Origin: MFD04580-c1 sp963702995
Lineage (GTDB): Bacteria > Planctomycetota > Phycisphaerae > Tepidisphaerales > Tepidisphaeraceae
Length of the DNA stretch: 64,000 nt
Assembly (NCBI GenBank): GCA_963702995.1
Contig: OY969783.1
Location: 1,054,001-1,118,000 of the forward strand
Direction: 5' to 3'
Of this stretch, positions 57,424-64,000 are shown piece after piece. The position numbers and the translations under genes were made by a program. Position 1 is the stretch's first letter, and every line of letters begins with the position of its first letter. The notes under the pieces are model-generated. The model was given only the letters and a program-made list of their open reading frames with translations, made no database searches and was not told the DNA's origin.

Positions 57424-59403
57424 TTAGGGGGCGGCCGTGCGATCCAGCTCCAGGCGCAAGTAGTCATACTCGATGCCGTTCGTCGCACCCGCCGGCGGGA
57501 TGGTGAGCGCTAATACGTTCGTGCCGGCCTTCATCAACGCGGCGTCGAACCGAACGGGCCGCTCGTACCAGTAGCCGGAGATCCCATCGCGACGGATCGT
57601 CGCCGTGTCCTGCAGCGGGCCTGAGTTCCCGGCGGGCTTGTCGTTCACCGCCACGTCCACGCTTCGGGCGCTGGTGGCGGCGAATGCGAGCCGGAGCGTT
57701 GCGACACCAGTTGGCGCCTCGGGCATCTCGAACGTCACCTTCCAGGTCGTTCCGTTCGGCCGATCGGCTCGGGGGCACTGACAGTAATTCCAGTCCTTCC
57801 GCGGGTCGCTCTTGCCGATGACGAAGTTCACGTCATCGGGGAAATCCTTGGGGTACTGATCAAACAGCCCCCACTGCCAATAGTGGTCGCCGTGGCGAAA
57901 TTCCGCCGCCGTGCGATCGGGGCGGCCGATCTCCCACACCTGCTCGCCGTACCGAACCGGCACCCATTCCAGCCGCCCCAGGTCCAGCACCCCGCCCGAG
58001 CCGACCGTGATGTTCGTTTTCGCGAATTCCCCCAGCACATTCCGCGCGAAGGCGTGCAGCGTATACGTGCCGGGACGGACGTTGCCGATCGTGAAAGCCC
58101 CCTTCTCATCCCCGCGAGCCCAGAACTGGTAATGCTTGGCGTCAAGCTGCCAGTTGATGACCGACGGCCCCCGCCGCCCGCCACCGGATCGGCCCGCCGG
58201 CAGCGTGAAGTCCGGGGCTGTCAGCCCGATGAGCGGCCGCTCAAGTATCGCGATTTTCATTTGAGGGTCATTCAACTCGACGCGCCCGCTCACGGTCGTG
58301 CGCGCGTCCCGATGCGGGTAGTCCACCCCGCGGACCCAGTCGTACGGCCAAGCGCGGGCTTCCCGATCGGCGACCGCCAGCGCGTCTTTCCACATCGCGT
58401 CAGGCGAGGGCCCGGCGTTGCAGTAGAGCATGAACGGGCCCACAACCTTGCCCCATTGCTCCCCGGCCGCCACGACACACGAACTTCCGCCGTAGTGGCT
58501 GCTCCGCCAGTAGTTGAGCAGGCAGGGAGGAGCCGGCGCGTCGGTGTTCGTCCCGAATGTCGCGTCGCGATGGTCGCAGAACTCGACCTTGGTCGGGCCG
58601 CCGCTCAGGTACTCGATCGTCGGGTTGACGATCCAGACGCCGACGTGGCTCTTCGTGCTCGACCACCCGTACGCCGGGGTCTCAAACTGCACGGCGGTGT
58701 AGTCGTACTTGTGCTCGACGTGCCCCTTGTAGAGGCCGGTCGTCATGAGCCGCGTCTCTTTCGGGCCGACCACGGTGCCGTGGTTCCAGTCGTATGCGGT
58801 GATCGCGGGCTGGTTGCGGGCCGCGTCAACCGTCATCCAGTCGAACAGCGCGTCGCTGAGTTTCACGCAGAAGCGCGCCTCCCCGAGCGACGTCGCCGGG
58901 TAGGCCGGCTTGTGGTCGAGGATCGAATAGGTGTAGACGCCCGATTCGCCGCGGCCCAGCGAATACCGAACCTCAATGTCCGCGATAAAGCTCCCGCCCG
59001 GGCCGCTCCCCATCGGGCTGCCGCCGGAGATCCCCTTCATCGCCACCTCGCCGCGGGCCCCATCGTTGGACTTCGGGTCGATCGTGATCGACTGCGTCAT
59101 GTCGCGCGAGGTCGGCGCGTGCGACCAGTAACCGCTGGCGTGGCGGGGATCGCCGTTGAGCGTCTCCAGCCCCTTGTACCGGAGCGACATCAGCCCGCCG
59201 GAGCGCTTGCCAACCATGGCCGTTACGATCCCGTTGTCGAGCGTATAGGCGTCCGGCGATTCGGTGATGCTGACCTTCGCGGCCTCCTCGGCCGCTGGGG
59301 CCGGCCGCGCAGGCGCGATCGCCAAGGCGGCAGCCAGCACAAGCAGCGCGCGGGCGGCCGCTCCATCGAAGAGGCGACGCGGGGATCGGGAAAGTGCTTG
59401 CAT
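57424..59403 (-). CDS. PL4-type rhamnogalacturonan lyase, secreted
   Basis: 659 residues. Signal peptide (AARALLVLAAALAIAPARPAPA). The N-terminal beta-sandwich (DAYTLDNGIVTAMVGKRSGG, SGYWSHAP) and TGLYKGHVEHKYDY ... YGWSSTKSHVGVWIVNP match the RhgB_N catalytic part of PL4 rhamnogalacturonan lyases. An fn3-like domain (GAFTIGNVRPGTYTLHAF) and a C-terminal carbohydrate-binding-like jelly roll (AWEIG..., NVLALTIPPAG, GIEYDYLRLEL) follow in PL4 order. Cleaves the pectin backbone by beta-elimination. It has its own hairpin terminator. Confidence 0.85.
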   Translation of the reverse strand: MQALSRSPRRLFDGAAARALLVLAAALAIAPARPAPAAEEAAKVSITESPDAYTLDNGIVTAMVGKRSGGLMSLRYKGLETLNGDPRHASGYWSHAPTSRDMTQSITIDPKSNDGARGEVAMKGISGGSPMGSGPGGSFIADIEVRYSLGRGESGVYTYSILDHKPAYPATSLGEARFCVKLSDALFDWMTVDAARNQPAITAYDWNHGTVVGPKETRLMTTGLYKGHVEHKYDYTAVQFETPAYGWSSTKSHVGVWIVNPTIEYLSGGPTKVEFCDHRDATFGTNTDAPAPPCLLNYWRSSHYGGSSCVVAAGEQWGKVVGPFMLYCNAGPSPDAMWKDALAVADREARAWPYDWVRGVDYPHRDARTTVSGRVELNDPQMKIAILERPLIGLTAPDFTLPAGRSGGGRRGPSVINWQLDAKHYQFWARGDEKGAFTIGNVRPGTYTLHAFARNVLGEFAKTNITVGSGGVLDLGRLEWVPVRYGEQVWEIGRPDRTAAEFRHGDHYWQWGLFDQYPKDFPDDVNFVIGKSDPRKDWNYCQCPRADRPNGTTWKVTFEMPEAPTGVATLRLAFAATSARSVDVAVNDKPAGNSGPLQDTATIRRDGISGYWYERPVRFDAALMKAGTNVLALTIPPAGATNGIEYDYLRLELDRTAAP

Positions 59404-59547
59404 GACCCTGTTTCAGTTGAGGTCGATATGAGCGATCGGAGACGTCAGCGCCGCCGGTGCGGCCTGATCTCGCCCCCTGCCAGTGGCGCGAGACGGCGGA
59501 ATTCTTCCGAGGGAGCCGGCTGGGCGAACAAAGGCCGCCACGGTCAA

Positions 59548-61595
59548 TTAAGGCAGCGGGAGCCCGGCCGCGTCGGCCGCGATCTCGTCCGCGGTCGCAT
59601 TGCGCCGGTGTTGGAAGGGGTAACTGTGGACGATCCCGCGCACCATGGCGGAGAATCGGAAATCGGCCGCCCGCATCCGCTCCTGAACCTCGGCGACCGC
59701 CCCCTCATCGAAGTAATCGACCTCGCGCCCAGCGCGTATGCGAGCATCTTTTCGATCCCGTTGCGCACGAACTCATCGCGGCGGCCCCAGATCACCTTCT
59801 TCAGGTCGTCGAGGCCCGTCAGCTTCACGCCTCCGGGCAATTGGCCCGAGGTGTCCAGCATCGCATCGTCGCGCCACTGCCCGACGGCGTTGAACCGATC
59901 GAGCGCAAAACCGAGCGGGTCAAGCTTCTTATGGCAGGCGGCGCAGGTCGGGTTCGACGCATGCTGGGCGAGCTGCTCGCGGAAGCTCCTGACTTCCCCC
60001 TTCTTCCCCTCCTCCCTGAGCTGCCCCACGTTCGCCGGAGGGGGTGCCGGAGGCGTGCCAAAGATGACGTCGAGCACGTACTTGCCGCGCAGCGTTGGGC
60101 TGGTTCGCGACGTATGGCTGGTCATCGCCAGGACCGCCCCCATCCCCAGCAGCCCGCCCCGGTGAGCCCCGGCCGCCAGCTCGACCCGGTGGATCTGCTT
60201 CCCGCTGACGCCCGCGATGCCGTAATGCGTCGCCAGGTCGGCGTTCAGGTAGGTGTAGTTCGAATCGATCAGGTCGAGCAGCGGCCGATCGTCCGTCCGC
60301 AGATGGTCGAAAAACTCCGAGGCCTCATCGTGCATCGCACGGCGGACGTTCCCATTGAACCCTGGGAAGAATTCCGTGCTCGGGCGGGCATTCGCCACCT
60401 TGCCCAGTTGGAGCCACTGTTCCCCGAAGAGATCGGTCAACGACCGCGCCCGCGGGTCGGCGAGCATCCGCGCCACTTGCTGATCGAGTGTCGCCGCCTC
60501 GGAAAGCGTGCCGCGCGCCGCAAGCGCGGTCAGTTCCTCGTCCGGCATCGACGCCCAGAGGAAATACGAAAGCCGCGTCGCCAGCTCGAAATCGGTGACG
60601 GGGTACGGAGCATCCGACGGGAGCTCCCGCTCGATCCGGTAGAGGAACTTGGGCGAGACAAGGATCGGCTTCATCGTCCGGCGCAAGGCGGTCTCATATC
60701 CGTCCCCCGCTTCAATGCGCGATTGGAACAGGGCGAGGAGCCGCCGAACCTCGTCGGGCCTGGCCGGCCGCCGATCCGCCCGGCCGGCGAATCGCGACAG
60801 CACCTGCGTCGCGGCCGCCTCGGCCTTCAGGTCCTCCCCCGGCCGCTCGAAGACGAGCCGGTCATGGGCGGCGACGACCGCCGACCGGGCCGCCCCGTCG
60901 AGCTTGGCGCCATCGGCCAGAGTTGGGTCCGCGGCCGCAAAGACTCGCTCGAGCGCCCGATCGGCCGCCTCAAAATAGGTGTCCATCTGCGCCGGCGACA
61001 GGTTGAGCGAGACGGCGAGGTTGGTGAACCCTGTCGCGGTCGGCTCATCGGCCATCCCCGCTCCCGCGCCGGCGTCAAACGTGATGCCGAGCAGGTCGCG
61101 AAGGGTTCGGTCGTACTCGACGGCGGTCAGCCGACGCAGGACGGGCGGGCCGGGGTCGCGGGATGACGGGTCGTTGGGGTCAACGCGGCCGACCCCTTTC
61201 ATCCAGTCGAGCAGTTGCTGACGCTCCTGCGGCGTCGGCTGGCGATCGGCCGATTCTGGCGGCATCTCGCCCGTCTCCACCTGCACGATCGCCCGCTTCC
61301 AGAGCTTTCGAGCGCGGAGGACCGACCGGTCGTCCCGCAGTCGCGAGAAATCGACGTCCCCCTTTTGCGTCTTGGGCCCGTGGCAGGCGAAGCATTGCGC
61401 TTCGAGCAGGGGCCGCGCGAGGGTCGTAAAACCGGTCGGCCGCGCCCCGGACGGCGTCGCGGCGGCCGATAGCTGCGAATCGGCCGCCGCCGCAACCGAG
61501 CCGGCGCATGCGAAAACGACCGTCGCCACGTAGACGATCAGCGGCCCCATCTGGCGGGGCGACGAAAGAGGAGCGTCAACGAAGGTTCTAAACAT
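59548..61595 (-). CDS. Planctomycete cytochrome-c-like DUF1587/1592/1588/1585 protein (frameshifted)
   Basis: About 682 residues. Signal-anchor (MGPLIVYVATVVFACAGSVA, residues ~16-37). Heme-type motif CFACHGPKTQKGD (CxxCH), then DUF1587 (LRRLTAVEYDRTLRDLLGI), DUF1592 (FVLSRxFLY-type; TMKPILVSPKFLYRIE, LATRLSYFLWASMPDEEL), DUF1588 (HRGGLLGMGAVLAMTSHTSRTSP) and DUF1585 with a second CxxCH (TCAACHKKLDPLGFALDRF). One G appears missing at 59728-59730; restoring it gives REVDYFDEGAVAEVQERMR and an end at 59548. The family is abundant in Planctomycetes; physiological role unknown. No partner DUF1552 gene adjacent. Confidence 0.9.
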
Positions 61596-61663
61596 GGTTC
61601 GCCCGAGGTGGGCGCCATTTCTACCGGTGACGGCCTGATTCGTTTGACCCGGATGGGCCGCGG

Positions 61664-61876
61664 TCACTCGCCCGTCCAGAACGATTGCGACCCACATTCC
61701 GGGCAAACACCGCTCACGTTGCCGCGCAGATCGTAGTTGCACTTGGGGCACACGCCTCGAACTCGTGCCCGCATGCGGTCGAGGCCCGGTCGAATCGACT
61801 CGGAATATGCGATGCTCACAATCACCACGACCGCGATCGCTATGAAAGGAACGAAACTAAAAAGTATTTCGACCAT
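61664..61876 (-). CDS. Small membrane zinc-ribbon protein
   Basis: 70 residues. One N-terminal transmembrane helix (ILFSFVPFIAIAVVVIVSIA), then a zinc ribbon CPKCNYDLRGNVSGVCPECG with the CxxCxYDLRG signature frequent in planctomycete proteins. ATG 61876. Function unknown; size and motif argue that it is a real gene despite being short. Confidence 0.75.
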   Translation of the reverse strand: MVEILFSFVPFIAIAVVVIVSIAYSESIRPGLDRMRARVRGVCPKCNYDLRGNVSGVCPECGSQSFWTGE

Positions 61877-62146
61877 CGCCTGCCCTCACCGCGACGACAG
61901 GAAGTTCGCGGCGAAACGTGCTAATGGACGGTGATGCGCGGCGATATCATCCGAACCGGTGCCCGCACCGGCGGGCCTGGTGTGCGGTCGGCATTACCGC
62001 CGGTGAGGGCGCCGGCGGCACCTTCATTTGCGGGTCGAACCCCGGGGATTGAACCACCGGTGACCGAAAGTCAGGATAACGTCCCACATGTCGGCCGGCC
62101 ATGCGGAGAACTGGGCCCGGCCGCCGCAAGGAGTCAAAGGACCGAG

Positions 62147-63570
62147 TTGCCCTTAACCATCACCTCTACAACCCCCTCGCCTGACACGGGCGCCGCGCGG
62201 CGCCCCGGGCTCGTGCTGCGCCCTGATCGTCGCGCTTTTCCTGTCAGCGGCCGTTCCGATCATCCTCTGCGGCTACGACGGCGGGCGCGGGGCGTACGAC
62301 GCCATCACCTTCCATCACCGGGCCATCGAGAAGTTCGCCGTCGAATGGCCGCGGCTCGACCTCTCGGACTACGCGTCGGCCACGACGCCCGGCTTCCATA
62401 TCGTGCTCGCCGTCGCCCGGCGGCACGTCACGGGCAACTCGGCGGCGCTTCGGATGATCGGGGCGCTCTTTACGGTTGGGCTGCTCGCGACGCTCTCGAT
62501 CGCCGTCGGCCGCCGGCTCCCTCCGCGCGAGGCGGTCGCCGTCTGCCTGCCGATCGTCTGCTCCTCATACGTATTCTCGTCGGGGGCTTGGCTCGTGCCG
62601 GACAATGCCGGATGGTGGTGCGTTCTCGGCCTCGTCCTCCTTTCCCTTCGAGAATCGATTCGACGTCACGTTCGTCGCCGGGGGCAGCATCCTGCTTGCC
62701 ATTGCGGTGCTCGTGCGGCAGTCGGCTCTCTGGGCGGCCGCCCCGCTTCTGGCGGCGACATGGATGCCGCTCGATTGGACCGGCGCCGCTGGCCCCGCCC
62801 GCCCGACAAGCGAGCGCCCGTCCATCAACAACAGCCTGCTCTCGACCCTGATCCTTCTGCTCCCGGCGGCCCTGATCCTCACGGCGTTCATACGGATCTG
62901 GCACGGGTTCACCCCGCCCTTCTTCCAGCGGTATAATGCTGCTATCAACCTCGCGGCGCCTGCCTTTGTGCTAGCGATCGCCGGAGCGTTCGCGCCGTTC
63001 TACGTCGGCGTGTTCCTGCCCCGGCGCGGGGCAACGCATCACCACTGGCGCGGCCCGGCGGCCGGGGCCTGCATCGGCCTGATCGTCTCTGCGCTCCCGC
63101 ATACGACGTACGACCTGGCCGCCGGGCGGTGGTCGGGGTTGTGGAATCTCGTCAAGGCTTTGCCGACCGTCGGGGGACGATCGCCCCTGATCATCTCGCT
63201 TTCGACGCTGGGCGGGGCGGCGGTCGGGTCGCTCGCCGCCGCGCAGCGGCCGCGGGATCGAGTGATGTTCCTAGCGACGTGGGCAGCGTTCTTGACCCTC
63301 AGCAGCGGGTCTCGGCTCGCTTTCCAGCGTTACGACGAGCCGTTCATCCTCCTCATCTTTGCGCTTTTCACCGCGCGGGCGGACGTGGCCGATCCGATCT
63401 GGTGTGACAAACGCCGGCAGCGTCGGCCGCTCTGGGCGACGGTCGGCCCGATCCTGCTCGCCGCCATCCTGCTGTTCGGCGTGACGATCCCGGACCTGCG
63501 CCACCCCGTGCGGCCTTCCGCAACGCCCGATTTCGGGCTGCGCTTGGGGGAATGGCCGGCGCCGCTGTAG
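62147..63570 (+). CDS. Polytopic membrane protein, possible glycosyltransferase (two frameshifts)
   Basis: Three reading-frame segments join to one ~474-residue membrane protein. Hydrophobic helices include ALIVALFLSAAVPIILCG, GALFTVGLLATLSIAVG and LILLLPAALILTAFIRIW. The stretch YDAITFHHRAIEKFAVEWPRLDLSDY, then ATTPGFHIVLA, resembles the first loop of GT-C type (PMT/ALG10-like) enzymes with its acidic residue. Breaks at about 62218 and 62640, both one extra base. The TTG at 62147 has AAGG 6 bases before; no ATG fits. Substrate unknown. Confidence 0.6.
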
Positions 63571-63618
63571 TTGACCCCAAAACCCCCTTCGGACAGCAGG
63601 AACGCCCGGGATGACCCT

Positions 63619-64000
63619 TCACCCGCCCGTCGGCCAGTGCCGCGCGATCTTCTCACGCAGGAAGACGACGCTCCGCTGCAACTGCTCCACACCGTCAACC
63701 CCGTCCTCAATGCTTACCCACCCGTTAAAGCCGACGCCGGCGAGCTCGCTGAAGATCGCGTTGTAGTCATTCATCCCGCGGCCGATCTCCCCGTGGCGCA
63801 GCCGCCGGGCGTAACCAAGCGCGTCCTCCTCGCGGCGCAGGTCATCCATCGTCCCTTCCGCCAAAAAGCGATCGCTCGCATGCATGGTGACGACGCGACG
63901 CTTCACGTGCCGCAGCAGTTCGAGCGGGTCTTCCCCAGCGAGGACGGTGTTGCTCGGGTCATAGTTCACGCCGAAGTTGGGCGATTCCACCCGCGCGATC
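63619..64000 (-). CDS. Partial sugar phosphate isomerase/epimerase (TIM-barrel)
   Basis: C-terminal 126 codons; the gene continues past the right edge. FGVNYDPSN, VVTMHASDRF and NGWVSIEDGVDGVEQLQRSVVFLRE match the xylose-isomerase-like (AP endonuclease family 2) barrel end, with Asp and His metal ligands. Function (e.g. hydroxypyruvate isomerase or inosose metabolism) not deducible. Confidence 0.85.
   Translation of the reverse strand, partial: IARVESPNFGVNYDPSNTVLAGEDPLELLRHVKRRVVTMHASDRFLAEGTMDDLRREEDALGYARRLRHGEIGRGMNDYNAIFSELAGVGFNGWVSIEDGVDGVEQLQRSVVFLREKIARHWPTGG

Noticed and set aside
62030..62110. tRNA gene on the minus strand (GGTTCAATCCCC-like T-arm)
   Set aside because: No acceptor stem, anticodon arm or D-arm could be paired; isolated similarity only.

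Overview
The window is high-GC bacterial chromosome, almost certainly Planctomycetota and probably class Phycisphaerae. Supporting markers are a cytochrome-c/DUF1587-1592-1588-1585 protein, a Cys-type sulfatase, a rhamnogalacturonan lyase of PL4 type, a TraR/DksA-like gene next to lspA, a 70-residue membrane zinc ribbon of planctomycete style, and an MqnA menaquinone gene. Lineage is inferred from gene content only; there is no rRNA, tRNA or CRISPR array in the window.

Layout. 1-7586: a minus-strand protein-quality block groEL2 > groES > groEL1 > dnaJ > grpE > fmdB-like > yacG, preceded at the left edge by a cut membrane-protein gene. 8048-12639: DUF892 ferritin-like protein, a hexose-6-phosphate mutarotase-like gene, a membrane-anchored unknown, and pheT. 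13029-16028 (plus): DksA-like protein, lspA, ribD. 16045-30545 (minus): a long type IV pilus / type II secretion locus mixed with signalling genes: pilin, pseudopilins, PilM, a truncated PilN, secretin, TPR lipoprotein, histidine kinase, response regulator, GAF/HD-GYP protein, STAS protein, and a GspE-type ATPase with a damaged Walker A motif. 31623-35481: CaCA-like exchanger, NifS-type cysteine desulfurase, polyprenyl diphosphate synthase. 35566-37247: a visibly lower-GC two-gene module, a protein with an ImmA/IrrE-like C-terminus lacking HExxH plus a small coupled partner. 37248-38224: about 1 kb of inverted repeats. 38225-46889: GH113-like and GH5-like hydrolases around aspS, a secreted unknown, pyruvate kinase, a lipoprotein, mqnA. 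47060-55135: AraC and Fur regulators, a sigma-54 activator, bioD, sulfatase, membrane protein. 55601-57234: a complete IS3-family element with recognisable terminal repeats. 57424-64000: PL4 lyase, DUF1592-family protein, small zinc ribbon, multi-span membrane protein, and a cut sugar isomerase/epimerase.

Reading note. At least 15 single-base frameshifts break otherwise well conserved genes, including pheT, pyruvate kinase, groEL2, the cysteine desulfurase and the secretin. Several lie in or next to G/C runs. The simplest explanation is indel error in a draft assembly, so these genes are annotated as single spanning features with the break position stated.

Functional picture: a heterotroph with polysaccharide-degrading enzymes (PL4, GH5, GH113, sulfatase), a c-di-GMP and two-component linked pilus or secretion apparatus, futalosine-route menaquinone synthesis, and a chaperone operon with two different GroEL subunits. 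The least explained items are the two-gene low-GC module, the pseudo-ATPase-like GspE, the recurrent hairpin-forming repeats at gene ends, and the noncoding tail of the IS element.
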